Below, piece after piece: positions 19,413 to 28,361 of a DNA stretch of 64,000 nucleotides. Origin of the DNA: Bacteroidetes bacterium RIFCSPLOWO2_12_FULL_35_15 (GTDB lineage: Bacteria; Bacteroidota; Bacteroidia; 2-12-FULL-35-15); assembly GCA_001769385.1 (NCBI GenBank), contig MEPB01000077.1, positions 84,616 to 148,615 on the forward strand. The letters are read 5' to 3'. The position numbers were made by a program, and so were the translations under genes. Position 1 is the stretch's first letter. Each line of letters begins with the position of its first letter. The notes beneath the pieces are model-generated. The model searched no databases and was not told the DNA's origin. It worked only from the letters and a program-made list of their open reading frames with translations.

Positions 19413-19440
19413 TTAAAAAAACAATATGTTGTTTTTTTAA
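19413..19440 (-). terminator. A/T-rich perfect hairpin
   Basis: TTAAAAAAACAA (19413-19424) and TTGTTTTTTTAA (19429-19440) form a perfect 12-bp stem with a TATG loop. It lies in the 251-bp gap downstream (minus strand) of the FISUMP gene, where a terminator would be expected. Confidence 0.55.
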
Positions 19441-19593
19441 TATTAGAGTCCTTTAAAAAAATATTTATGGAAACAATTATCAAAAAATTAAGTATTACTT
19501 TTCAGGAAAAAGAAAAAAAGAAAATGGAGATTCAGTAGTAGTCTTGCTCCTCGCAATCGTTTTTTCTTTTCAATATTTTTCGGATAAAAAATT

Positions 19594-20607
19594 TTACTGG
19601 GCATAATCCCTCACTAACCGGATGGCCATAAAAGAGTATTTCTCATCATTTCCGGAACCTAAACTTTCGGTATCCCAACCTAAACTATGTGTCCATCTTT
19701 TAGCTCCTGTGCCATAGCTGCCGTCATCATAAACTGATGAGGACCAATATCCCACAGAACTAGTTATCGGAGCAGAGGAATAGATGGATGATGGTATCCC
19801 CTTAAACCCCGCACTATTTGTAGCTCCAGTATTTGGTGATGCCCAATGAGTCAAACCGGTTTCTTTCATTTTCCCACCGGCAACATTGTAACCGCCAAGA
19901 TATTTTCCAAGAAAATCCCATTCTTCCTGCGATGGAACATGCCATCCTGCAGGAGTAATTTTTCTGGTATCTGAAGCAGCATAAAAATTATACAAACGTC
20001 CATAAGTAGCTGCATTAGTTGGACTGTTACCTGCGTTCATATATTTTTCAGTGGTAATGGTATTAAAATCATAAGGATCTGTCCATAAAGAAATTGAATC
20101 ACCATTGGCGTAACGAACCACGTTCAGATTTTTGTCCAACCAAACCTGGTTCCCAATCACCAACGTATTATAAACATTGCCATCCGTATCCGCCACCGTA
20201 GTTGGAGGTATTGCTAATGTTGTAAATGAAACATCATTTCCATAACCTGTACCTGTCACATTGGTGCAATAAGCTCGCACATGGTAAGTAGTACCCGGAA
20301 GTAAATTATTTATGATAACATCATACGAACCACCACCACTTGCCCAGGAACCATACATTTCTTCCGAATGACTATCGCTGATAGTTGGACTTTCAGATGT
20401 GCTCCAGCAAATTCCCTGAGCAGAGCTATTATTTGTTTCTGTTGTAAAGGCACCTCCACAAAATGCACCATTATGCGAAACATAACTAACAGACCTTGTT
20501 GTCATTTCTGCAATTGGATTTTCTTCTTCTTTTTTCTTACAACCATTTGTCAGGACAAAGAATAAACTAACAAACAGGATCTGAGAAATTAATTTTGTTG
20601 CTTTCAT
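19594..20607 (-). CDS. Lipoprotein with FISUMP domain
   Basis: 337 residues. The signal peptide ends in a lipobox (VLTNGCKKKEE), so the mature protein is probably lipid-anchored. An FN3-like unit (TTRSVSYVSHNGAFCGGAFT ... GTTYHVRAYCTNVTGTGYG) is followed by a C-terminal fibrobacter succinogenes major paralogous (FISUMP) domain, recognised by DTDGNVYNTLVIGNQVWLDKNL, GRLYNFYAA, GWHVPSQEEWDFL and SFMAIRLVRD. FISUMP domains are related to formylglycine-generating-enzyme/C-type-lectin-like folds and are usually secreted; no activity is established. It sits between two Asp-box T9SS proteins on the same strand. Confidence 0.88.
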   Translation of the reverse strand: MKATKLISQILFVSLFFVLTNGCKKKEEENPIAEMTTRSVSYVSHNGAFCGGAFTTETNNSSAQGICWSTSESPTISDSHSEEMYGSWASGGGSYDVIINNLLPGTTYHVRAYCTNVTGTGYGNDVSFTTLAIPPTTVADTDGNVYNTLVIGNQVWLDKNLNVVRYANGDSISLWTDPYDFNTITTEKYMNAGNSPTNAATYGRLYNFYAASDTRKITPAGWHVPSQEEWDFLGKYLGGYNVAGGKMKETGLTHWASPNTGATNSAGFKGIPSSIYSSAPITSSVGYWSSSVYDDGSYGTGAKRWTHSLGWDTESLGSGNDEKYSFMAIRLVRDYAQ

Positions 20608-20666
20608 TTTTTTAAAATTGAATTTTAAAATTATTTACTTTTTTTCGTTCCTGATAGAAGATTACA

Positions 20667-21911
20667 TTATTGCTTAATTAACTTTTGTGTATCAGATCCA
20701 TTTTCATTTTCATATTTAATAAAATATATGCCTTTTGACAGATCACTAATGTCAATGACAGTTTTAGTTGTTGTGACCACTTGTTTAAGTATTTCCTGAC
20801 CCTGGATATTTAAAATAGAAACAGTATTTGATTTTGCAGATAGCTCCGTTTCCAGAGTGATTTTATTAGTGGCCGGTGATGGGAATATTTTTATTGATTC
20901 AGGTAATATATTTTCAGAAACAGAAGAAAGCAAATTAAAATTTCTTACTATTTTAGTGCCTCCGGATGCTGAGATCAAAGCATATCCTGAAGCACCGATA
21001 AACTTTAAACCATGAGGATTACATCCTGTAGCTCCTGTATATTGAATTGTCCAGGTGCTTCCGGCATCTGTCGATTTGTAAATATTGTCCCCTGCAGCAG
21101 CAAAAAACAAATTATTATTCACACAATAGATTTCATTAGAAACTAAAGGCACTGTACTAATTTGTGTCCAGGATGTTCCACCATCGGTAGTTTTCCAAAG
21201 TTGATTTGGAGGCCCACCGGGATAAACAACAGCGCACCCATTAGTGACGGACGAAAACGAAAGACTGCTAATGCTGCCTGAAGTAATTCCTCCGGTGACA
21301 TCAGCCCAGGTTTGACCTCCATCTGTTGTTTTCATAAAAAGACCACTTCCTCCCATGTATGCAATAGTTGAAGAAGGCATTTCAAGAGTTGTTATTGCAG
21401 CTAAACTTCCGTTAGGTCTGGTAGCAAGAGTGGTCCAGTTACCACCTCCATCAGTTGTATAAGCTACCTCTCCATCACTGGTTACGGTAATACCATTGTT
21501 GCCATTAAAATCAATATCATTAATGTAACAGGTATAATTGAATAATTGAGGCCCCTGTGTCCAAGTTGTGCCACCATCATTCGATTTGTCGTAAAACCCT
21601 CTATCAGTGCCCGCATACACGGTTGTTTGACTACCATAAAAATTAAAGCAGGTAAACATTGCATAGGATGGCGTTGGATCTTTGTAAGGACTCCATGTTG
21701 AAGCTGCATCTGACGTATAACGATACCCCCAACCAACCTGAATGGTGCCATAAGTACCATTGTCTGAAAAATCATAATCATTGACTGTAACACTGTTGGT
21801 ATTAAAAACCGAATCTAATACAGCCCAGGTCTGAGATTTTACTTTTAAAACGGGTATTAGAAAAAGAAGAACTAAAAATAAAGATGATTTTAGTGTACGT
21901 TTTGTTTTCAT
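20667..21911 (-). CDS. Secreted Ycf48/BNR-like repeat protein with T9SS sorting domain
   Basis: 414 residues with a signal peptide (SSLFLVLLFLIPVLKVKSQ). Repeated Asp-box motifs (KSNDGGTTWTQG, YTTDGGGNWTTL, KTTDGGQTWADV, KTTDGGTSWTQI, KSTDAGSTWTIQ) spaced every ~45 residues point to a Ycf48-like beta-propeller. The last ~75 residues (IKIFPSPATNKITLE ... GIYFIKYEN) are a T9SS type A sorting domain. Function unknown; same architecture as the protein at 18083-19342. The 316 bp upstream (21912-22227) separate it from the divergent histidine kinase gene; no promoter box there could be called with confidence. Confidence 0.87.
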   Translation of the reverse strand: MKTKRTLKSSLFLVLLFLIPVLKVKSQTWAVLDSVFNTNSVTVNDYDFSDNGTYGTIQVGWGYRYTSDAASTWSPYKDPTPSYAMFTCFNFYGSQTTVYAGTDRGFYDKSNDGGTTWTQGPQLFNYTCYINDIDFNGNNGITVTSDGEVAYTTDGGGNWTTLATRPNGSLAAITTLEMPSSTIAYMGGSGLFMKTTDGGQTWADVTGGITSGSISSLSFSSVTNGCAVVYPGGPPNQLWKTTDGGTSWTQISTVPLVSNEIYCVNNNLFFAAAGDNIYKSTDAGSTWTIQYTGATGCNPHGLKFIGASGYALISASGGTKIVRNFNLLSSVSENILPESIKIFPSPATNKITLETELSAKSNTVSILNIQGQEILKQVVTTTKTVIDISDLSKGIYFIKYENENGSDTQKLIKQ

Positions 21912-22227
21912 GTTGTTTAGTTTTTTTGTGAATAAATAATTTTCATTATAAAATGTTACTAAAGAGGAAAATTGAAATAAAATTACTTTTGTTAACTTTT
22001 AGATATTCAGAATTTTATTCGTCCTTCGATAATAACAAAGTCATTATTAAAAAGGTTTTATAAGCCTGAGCTTCCCGACAAAGATAGATTTGATAAAAAA
22101 ACTGTGAAATAGTGCAGATGTACTATACCACCTATAGTTATTTCAGCCAATGAATAATTGCAAAATATTTATTGTTTAAAAAAACGATATTCATATTTTA
22201 TTCAGCTATTATTTTTAATTTCACAGT

Positions 22228-24120
22228 ATGCATAAGCGCCCATTTAAAATACAATTCATTTTTTTTCTAAATATTTTATTCTCCACTTTTTCTTCTTTCT
22301 CACAGACGCAAAAAGATAGCCTTGAAGTAAGTACATTAATTGATTCTGCAAAATATTTAACGAATATAGATGCAAAAGCAGCAATGAATATTGCGAATAA
22401 GCTTTTGGCAAAAACTAAAAAATTCAACGATAAAAAATATCTCGGCTTGGTTTATTCTCTGATTGGAATTATTAAAGACAATGAAGCAGATATAAATGGA
22501 GCAAAACGATATTACGATTCCAGTTATGTACAATATAAAATTGCCGGTTATCCACTAGGCATATCGATGTATTATAACAATATGGGACTCCTGTCAAACA
22601 AAGAAGGCAATTATAATAATGCCTTAATGTTCTATTTAAAAGGACTAAAAATTTCTGACAGTATTAAGAATGAAAGAATGAATTCAAGATTCTATAACAA
22701 CATTGGCTTCCTGTACAATAATATGGAACAATATAATTTAGCGATTCCTTATTTTAAAAAAGCACTCGAAATACATACCAAAAACAATAATAAAATTCAG
22801 ATTGGCAGAGTTACTCAGAACCTGGCTATTTCTTACGAAATGCTCAATGATCTTGCAAACGCTGAAAAAATGTACTTAACGGCCCTTGAGAATGAAGAGG
22901 CCCTAAAAGATTCAGTTACATTGGGATATAGCTTTGATAACATCGGAGGGCTTTATAAAAAACAGGGGAAATTTGAAAAAGCATTTAATTATCATGTGAA
23001 AGCTTATAACATTATTAAAGGATTGAATGATGTTGCCGAATTAGCTACCATAGAAAATAACCTTTCTGAAATCTGTTTTGAAATTAAAAAATACGATCTG
23101 GCCCTGAAATATGCTATTGAAGCGCTTTCGATTTCTGATGCCTCAAAACTGAAAAGACAGCAAGTTAGGGCATATCATAACATTGCAACGTATTATTCAC
23201 TTACGAATAATTATAAAACAGCGAATGAATATTTACAAAAAGAAAATGAATTAACAATTACCATGTTCAATGAAGACATTGCGAAGTCCGCCTCCGAAAT
23301 GATGGTGAAATATCAAACAGAGAAAAAAGAAAATGAAAATAAATTATTGATTCAGCAAAATGCAATCAAATCTTTAGAAATTGAAAACAATACTCAAAAA
23401 TTAAAAATCCGGAACATAACCATATTTATTTTAATTGCTATTATGGCTGTGATTGCTATCTTAATTCTATGGCAAATTAATCTCAGTAAACTAAAAAAAC
23501 AAAAACGTGAATTAGAAGCACAGCAGAAAATTCAAATTGAAAGGGAGCGTATTTCTCGTGATTTGCACGATAATGTTGGCGGACAACTATCCTATGTTTT
23601 ATTTTCGCTGGAAGGAGATGAAGAAATATCAACTGAAAAAAGGAGAGAGAGAGCAACCACTTTGGCATCATCCATCAGAAGTATCACCCGAAATTTACGT
23701 GAAACTATCTGGGCCTTAAATCAGGAAAAACTAACCTTAAAGAATTTATCCGATAAGCTCAAACTATATGCAAGAAATATGTTTGCCTATACTGATACAA
23801 AAATTAAATTTGAAGAACATATTGATGATGACAATGAATTAAATCCTGCATTTGCATTGAACTTATTCCGGATCTGTCAGGAAGTAATTAATAATGTTTT
23901 TAAACATGCCAAGGCTAGTGAATTAACTGTAACTATTGAACGAAAAGAAAAAATAAAAATTTGTATCACCGATAATGGTATTGGGTTTGACAAAAATGAC
24001 TTGCCGGAAGACAATCATTTCGGACTTTCAAATCTCCACAGCAGAGCTAAAGAAATTAATGCTACAATAGATATTGAAAGCTCAATCAATAATGGAAGTA
24101 AAATAACACTTGTAGTATAA
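22228..24120 (+). CDS. TPR-containing sensor histidine kinase (LiaS/DesK-type)
   Basis: 630 residues: a signal/anchor segment at the N-terminus, periplasmic TPR repeats to about residue 360 (YYNNMGLLSNKEGNYNNALM, YNNIGFLYNNMEQYNLAIPY), a membrane helix near residues 395-413, a coiled coil, then a HisKA_3 domain with phospho-acceptor His447 (ERISRDLHDNVGGQL) and a HATPase domain with N box (QEVINNVFKHAKAS) and G box (TDNGIGFD, HFGLSNLHSRA). It should autophosphorylate on signal sensing and pass phosphate to the response regulator encoded 26-59 bp downstream. The signal is unknown. Confidence 0.93.
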   Translation: MHKRPFKIQFIFFLNILFSTFSSFSQTQKDSLEVSTLIDSAKYLTNIDAKAAMNIANKLLAKTKKFNDKKYLGLVYSLIGIIKDNEADINGAKRYYDSSYVQYKIAGYPLGISMYYNNMGLLSNKEGNYNNALMFYLKGLKISDSIKNERMNSRFYNNIGFLYNNMEQYNLAIPYFKKALEIHTKNNNKIQIGRVTQNLAISYEMLNDLANAEKMYLTALENEEALKDSVTLGYSFDNIGGLYKKQGKFEKAFNYHVKAYNIIKGLNDVAELATIENNLSEICFEIKKYDLALKYAIEALSISDASKLKRQQVRAYHNIATYYSLTNNYKTANEYLQKENELTITMFNEDIAKSASEMMVKYQTEKKENENKLLIQQNAIKSLEIENNTQKLKIRNITIFILIAIMAVIAILILWQINLSKLKKQKRELEAQQKIQIERERISRDLHDNVGGQLSYVLFSLEGDEEISTEKRRERATTLASSIRSITRNLRETIWALNQEKLTLKNLSDKLKLYARNMFAYTDTKIKFEEHIDDDNELNPAFALNLFRICQEVINNVFKHAKASELTVTIERKEKIKICITDNGIGFDKNDLPEDNHFGLSNLHSRAKEINATIDIESSINNGSKITLVV

Positions 24121-24179
24121 ATGCACTATTTCAGGATTTAAAATCAATGATGACTTTTGCCATGAATAATAAAAATAAA

Positions 24180-24848
24180 ATGACCTACTTAGCAATAGTT
24201 GATGACAAACAATCCATCCGAAACGCGTTATTGCAACGGTTCGAAAATTCTGAAAATTACAAGGTTCTTTTTTCTGCCGAAAATGGAGAAGCATTTTTAG
24301 AAAAAATGATGGAAGCGCGAAAAATAATTACTCCCGATGTAGTGCTTATGGATATTGACATGCCTGTGATGAACGGAATAGAAGCCATTTCGAGAGCAAA
24401 AGATATTTATCCTCACACAAAATTTTTAATACTTACTATTTTTGATGATGATGACAAGATATTTGAAGCGATCAAAGCGGGTGCTAATGGTTATTTATTA
24501 AAAGATGAACCCTTAGAAAAAATAAAGGATGCTATCCGGAATTTGATCGATGACCATGGAGCTCCCATGTCCCCAAGTATTGCGCGTAAAGCACTTGAAT
24601 TATTAATGAATGCAAAAGTTGATTCTAAACTTATTTCCCCTGATGATGCCCGTAATCACAATTTAACAGCCAGAGAAAATGAGATTTTGAAACTTTTAGT
24701 AGAAGGAATGGAATACAAAGAAATTGCGGAAACAACTGCTACAAGTCCGAATACAATCAGGAACCACATTACCAATATTTACAAAAAATTGCATGTTACA
24801 TCTAAAGCACAAGCCATAAGAATGGCAATGAATAAAAAATGGTTCTAA
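24180..24848 (+). CDS. NarL/LuxR-family response regulator
   Basis: The chosen ATG at 24180 follows an A-rich tract and gives the usual short lead (MTYLAIVDDKQ) to the acidic pocket; an in-frame ATG at 24147 would add 11 residues. The receiver domain has the DD pair, the phospho-acceptor Asp in VLMDIDMP, the T in LILTIFDDD and the K in YLLKDEP. The C-terminal LuxR/GerE helix-turn-helix is intact (LTARENEILKLLVEGMEYKE ... SPNTIRNHITNIYKKLHV). It is the partner of the upstream TPR histidine kinase. Target genes cannot be read from the sequence. Confidence 0.93.
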   Translation: MTYLAIVDDKQSIRNALLQRFENSENYKVLFSAENGEAFLEKMMEARKIITPDVVLMDIDMPVMNGIEAISRAKDIYPHTKFLILTIFDDDDKIFEAIKAGANGYLLKDEPLEKIKDAIRNLIDDHGAPMSPSIARKALELLMNAKVDSKLISPDDARNHNLTARENEILKLLVEGMEYKEIAETTATSPNTIRNHITNIYKKLHVTSKAQAIRMAMNKKWF

Positions 24849-25049
24849 ATCTCTAAAGACCTCGTAGATCTTATCAGCTACATCTATTCAATATTCAATC
24901 ATCAGATATTTATACAATCCTGCCTAAAAGGTGAGAAATTTGAATCCTGCGCACCTGTTTCCTTAAGAAAATAAAATTGGCTTGATTTTTTTAACCTAAT
25001 TCCATTCCATCCGCAGTATTGGATATTTAATTAACTTTATGAGCAATTA

Positions 25050-25079
25050 TTTGTGCTAAAAAACAAATGGGTATTTTTG
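25050..25079 (+). promoter_or_regulatory. Promoter TTTG-N18-TAttTTTG
   Basis: TTTG at 25050-25053 and TATTTTTG at 25072-25079 match the Bacteroidota -33/-7 consensus with an 18-bp spacer. The -7 box ends only 3 bp before ATG 25083, and the upstream GTG (25053) lies inside the -33 box, which supports the ATG start. Confidence 0.6.
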
Positions 25080-25082
25080 CAA

Positions 25083-25865
25083 ATGAAATTTCAAAATCAG
25101 GTAAATACTATTAAAAATTCGTATTTAATTATTTTTAAAAACAAATCACTTTTGTTTGTAGCAGCACTATTTTTCTCAAATAGTATTTCTGCCCAACAAG
25201 GGGTATCTTCCTACAAAGTCAGGAAAGTAAAACATCGCATCACTGCAGGTCCCGTAATTTCATTTTACAAAAACAACACTCAACATACTGTTAATACAAA
25301 AGCAAAGGCTGGTTTTAACGCAGCATATAAATGCGAGCTCACGCTTGGCCGAAAAACAAATTTTTTAGTTGGGCTGGAATATATGAGCCAGGGATTAAAA
25401 TTTAATGGATACTTCTCCGCACCAAATCATACTTATTTATTTGATGAAACATTTGCCTATTCTCATGAAATTCGATTTCAGGAAATTCAGTTACCACTGG
25501 CTTTTAAAATTGCATTTAGTCCGGAAAAAGACAATCGTTTTTCTTCTTATTTTTTTCTTGGACCTGGTTTTAGATATATCGTAAAATCAACCGCATTCAT
25601 CGAATCGGATTCAACACAGGAAACAGTATTGGATGGCACGACTGATCTAACTTTCGAAAACCATATTGTTGATCAACACTTCAATGCCTTTTTACATGCC
25701 GGAATGGGGATTCAGAAAAACTTTCGCGATACAGGGAAAGCCTTGTTTATCGAATTCACCTATAAGTACAATATTTCAAGGTTGCATTACATTGGTGACA
25801 AAAATTCTAACAATTTAAATATCAAGAATAATAGTCTTTCTATTTGTGTCGGTGTCCGGTTCTGA
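25083..25865 (+). CDS. Outer-membrane beta-barrel protein (porin/PorT-like)
   Basis: About 260 residues from ATG 25083. A longish N-terminal segment leads to a signal peptide (LLFVAALFFSNSISAQ). The mature protein is built of alternating strands (RITAGPVISFYKN, TNFLVGLEYMSQGLKF, IRFQEIQLPLAFKIAF, SYFFLGPGFRYIVKS, HAGMGIQKNF) and ends in an aromatic residue (SICVGVRF), the normal outer-membrane insertion signature. This is the outer-membrane beta-barrel (OMP_b-brl) fold common in Bacteroidota. Exact role unknown; a link with the preceding two-component system is possible but there is 230 bp between them. Confidence 0.78.
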   Translation: MKFQNQVNTIKNSYLIIFKNKSLLFVAALFFSNSISAQQGVSSYKVRKVKHRITAGPVISFYKNNTQHTVNTKAKAGFNAAYKCELTLGRKTNFLVGLEYMSQGLKFNGYFSAPNHTYLFDETFAYSHEIRFQEIQLPLAFKIAFSPEKDNRFSSYFFLGPGFRYIVKSTAFIESDSTQETVLDGTTDLTFENHIVDQHFNAFLHAGMGIQKNFRDTGKALFIEFTYKYNISRLHYIGDKNSNNLNIKNNSLSICVGVRF

Positions 25866-25907
25866 TATCGTTTACAATTTTCCTGATTCAATTTCGTTCT
25901 GTTTTAA

Positions 25908-26531
25908 ATGCATCTGACACAAAAAATATCAACTATTTTAATTTTTATATCCACTGCAAATATTGTTGTTGCTCAAAAAACATGGGATTTAAAAACTCTT
26001 GAGAAAGCAAATACAGCAAAGAATATAAGCTATTTAACTACCCAAGAAAAAAAAGTTATTCAATATTGTAATTTAGTTCGGCTCAACCCAAAATTATTTT
26101 TAGAAACATTCGTTAAAGAGTATTTGGATTCTACAAAAGAAAACAACAATTATACCGGTTCATTAATTAAAACACTTCGATTTGCTAAAAGCACAGGCCT
26201 TCTTTATCCTTCAGAAAAGCTGTATGCGTTAGCAAAAGAACACGCTATCGATTTTGGTAAAAAAGGAAAAACCGGCCATGCCGATTTCGATAAACGTTTC
26301 ATGAAATTTACTAAAGAATGTGATTGCGCTATTGGTGAAAACTGTGATTACGGAAGTAATAACGCATTGGATATTGTGATGAGTTTACTAATTGATGCTG
26401 ATGTACCTGACCTTGGACATCGTGAAAACATTCTTGATCCTGAATATAAAAACATTGGTGTTTCTATTCAAGAACATAAAAAATATGATTGGACCTGTGT
26501 GATGGATTTTAGTGGGGCGACCTTAAAATAA
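25908..26531 (+). CDS. Secreted CAP (SCP/PR-1) domain protein
   Basis: 207 residues with a signal peptide (STILIFISTANIVVAQ). The CAP fold is recognised from VIQYCNLVRLNPKLFLETFV, LYALAKEHAIDFGKKGKTGH, GENCDYGSNNALDIVMSLLI, GHRENILDPEYKNIGVSIQE and the final WTCVMDFS. The metal-site His (GKTGHAD), Glu (GENC) and His (LGHREN) are all present. CAP proteins are extracellular with diverse roles, some binding sterol or lipid and some proteolytic. Function here unknown. It ends 41 bp before the convergent chrA gene. Confidence 0.9.
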   Translation: MHLTQKISTILIFISTANIVVAQKTWDLKTLEKANTAKNISYLTTQEKKVIQYCNLVRLNPKLFLETFVKEYLDSTKENNNYTGSLIKTLRFAKSTGLLYPSEKLYALAKEHAIDFGKKGKTGHADFDKRFMKFTKECDCAIGENCDYGSNNALDIVMSLLIDADVPDLGHRENILDPEYKNIGVSIQEHKKYDWTCVMDFSGATLK

Positions 26532-26572
26532 TTTTATTAGGTCAACGAATATTTTTAACTTTTCTTTATTTC

Positions 26573-27883
26573 TCACATTACTAAATAATGCGCCAACCCA
26601 AACAATGAACTTATACCTATCCACAAGATCATATTTAGTTTAAACCGATAAATAGCAATAAAAGAAACAACAACCCAAATTATTGAAACCATATCCAATC
26701 CGGCAAAAGAAATAGTTGTTGGAAAAATTACAACTTTTCCCAGATAAATCGTCAGATTTAACACGACTCCCACAACTGCTGCTGTTACCAGCCCGAGTAT
26801 TTGTTTTACAGTTTTATTTTCCTGCGTCCGTTCAATGATTGGGGCTCCAATAAATATAAAAAAGAAACAAGGAAGAAAAGTATAAAAAGTAGTAGTAACC
26901 AGCCCAAGAGTTCCCATTACCAAAGAGTTTCCGAAATGATTATGTCCCGCCATAAAACCAACGTAAGCAAGCACCATAATTAATGGGCCAGGTGTTGTTT
27001 CTCCCAAAGCAAGCCCATCAATCATTTGCAGATTTGTTAACCAATGTAACTTTTCAACACTAACTTGTGCAACGTATGGCAATACTGCATAAGCGCCCCC
27101 AAATGTAACGAGTGCAGCCTTTGTAAAAAACATGGAAAGAGTTTTCCAAAATTCGAAATCACTGGTAAAAAAATAAAACACTACTAAAGGAATTACCCAC
27201 AACAATAAAGCAATAGCTACTTGCTTCAAAATTCTAGCGAAACGAAAACCGGTGTCAACAATGACTGTATCCTTATTCAGAAAATAGTCCTCTTCATTTA
27301 TTATTTTTTGTACTACATTATTATTTTGAGTATGGAAGATTCCTGGAATTAATTTTCTCGAAATAGCAGCAACAAATATTGCTCCGATAATGATCAGTGG
27401 AAAAGGTATATTAAAAAAGAAAATGCAAATAAAAGCAGCCAATGCAACAAAATAATGAAATGGGCTAAGCAAGGACTTTTTTCCGATCTTGACCAAAGCA
27501 AGAATAACAATGGCAATTACAGCAGGTTTCAAACCAGTGAATAAGGCATGGATCCATGGTACATTTCCAAACGTAACATAAATAAAACTCAGGCCAAGCA
27601 GAATAAACATGGATGGTAATACAAAAAGAACTCCTGCTAAAAATCCACCAAGTCTTCCATGCAACAACCACCCGATATATATGGCCAGTTGTTGTGCTTC
27701 CGGACCCGGTAATATCATACAATAATTTAATGCATGAAAAAATTTACTGTCGCTTATCCATTTTTTTTGTTCGACAAGATATTCATGCATAAGGGCTATT
27801 TGCCCGGCAGGCCCTCCAAAACTAATAAAGCCCAGCTTTGTCCAAAATGTTAAAGCTTCTTTAAGTGTCGGCTTTTGTCTCAT
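26573..27883 (-). CDS. chrA: Chromate efflux transporter ChrA
   Basis: 436 residues, the length of the two-domain (long-chain) CHR family. The N-terminal half carries FWTKLGFISFGGPAGQIALM and LPGPEAQQLAIYIGWLLHG; the second half repeats the pattern (FFTKAALVTFGGAYAVLPYV, LGETTPGPLIMVLAYVGFMAG). About ten membrane segments. Family members export chromate through the inner membrane, and some homologues have other anion substrates. It stands alone on the minus strand. The family assignment is certain; the actual substrate is inferred from the family. Confidence 0.93.
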   Translation of the reverse strand: MRQKPTLKEALTFWTKLGFISFGGPAGQIALMHEYLVEQKKWISDSKFFHALNYCMILPGPEAQQLAIYIGWLLHGRLGGFLAGVLFVLPSMFILLGLSFIYVTFGNVPWIHALFTGLKPAVIAIVILALVKIGKKSLLSPFHYFVALAAFICIFFFNIPFPLIIIGAIFVAAISRKLIPGIFHTQNNNVVQKIINEEDYFLNKDTVIVDTGFRFARILKQVAIALLLWVIPLVVFYFFTSDFEFWKTLSMFFTKAALVTFGGAYAVLPYVAQVSVEKLHWLTNLQMIDGLALGETTPGPLIMVLAYVGFMAGHNHFGNSLVMGTLGLVTTTFYTFLPCFFFIFIGAPIIERTQENKTVKQILGLVTAAVVGVVLNLTIYLGKVVIFPTTISFAGLDMVSIIWVVVSFIAIYRFKLNMILWIGISSLFGLAHYLVM

Positions 27884-27948
27884 AAATCATTTTGGTAAAA
27901 CATAGAAAAATAATATTTCATTTTTTTGAGGATATTCTTTTACAAACT

Positions 27949-28344
27949 TTATCCCCCTTTCGGTTCTATCAAATCCCAAAGATTTCCATACAGATCTTCA
28001 AAAACAGCTACCGTTCCATACTCTTCTTCTTTTGGAATTCTTACAAAATTGATATTACTTTCTACCATGTTATGATAATCTCTCCAAAAATCATCGGTAT
28101 GCAAAAACAGGAAAACTCTTCCTCCTGTTTGATTCCCAACTCTGCTTTTTTGTTCTTCATTAGCTGCTTTTGCAAGTAACAGACAACACGCTGTTGAACC
28201 TTTCGGAGCTATTAAAACCCACCGCTTTGTTTCACTTAACACCGTATCTTCAACAAGGATGAAATTTAATTTTTCTGTATAAAATTTTATCGCTTCATCA
28301 TAGTCATCAACCACCAAAGCAATATGCGCAATTTTTTGTTTCAT
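27949..28344 (-). CDS. VOC (glyoxalase/bleomycin-resistance fold) protein
   Basis: 131 residues, single VOC module pair. KIAHIALVVDDYDEAIKFYTEKLNF at the N-terminus and VAVFEDLYGNLWDLIEP at the C-terminus are classic, with metal-ligand positions His (IAHIAL) and Glu (DLIEP) retained. Substrate unknown; such proteins include glyoxalase-like enzymes and resistance proteins. It lies 17 bp upstream of the start side of a hypothetical secreted protein gene on the same strand. Confidence 0.88.
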   Translation of the reverse strand: MKQKIAHIALVVDDYDEAIKFYTEKLNFILVEDTVLSETKRWVLIAPKGSTACCLLLAKAANEEQKSRVGNQTGGRVFLFLHTDDFWRDYHNMVESNINFVRIPKEEEYGTVAVFEDLYGNLWDLIEPKGG

Positions 28345-28361
28345 CTTCTATGCCTTTCCTT

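Noticed and set aside
19343..19483. N-terminal extension of the Asp-box protein from TTG 19483
   Set aside because: It places 47 low-complexity residues before a perfect signal peptide, so the internal ATG near 19342 is the better start.
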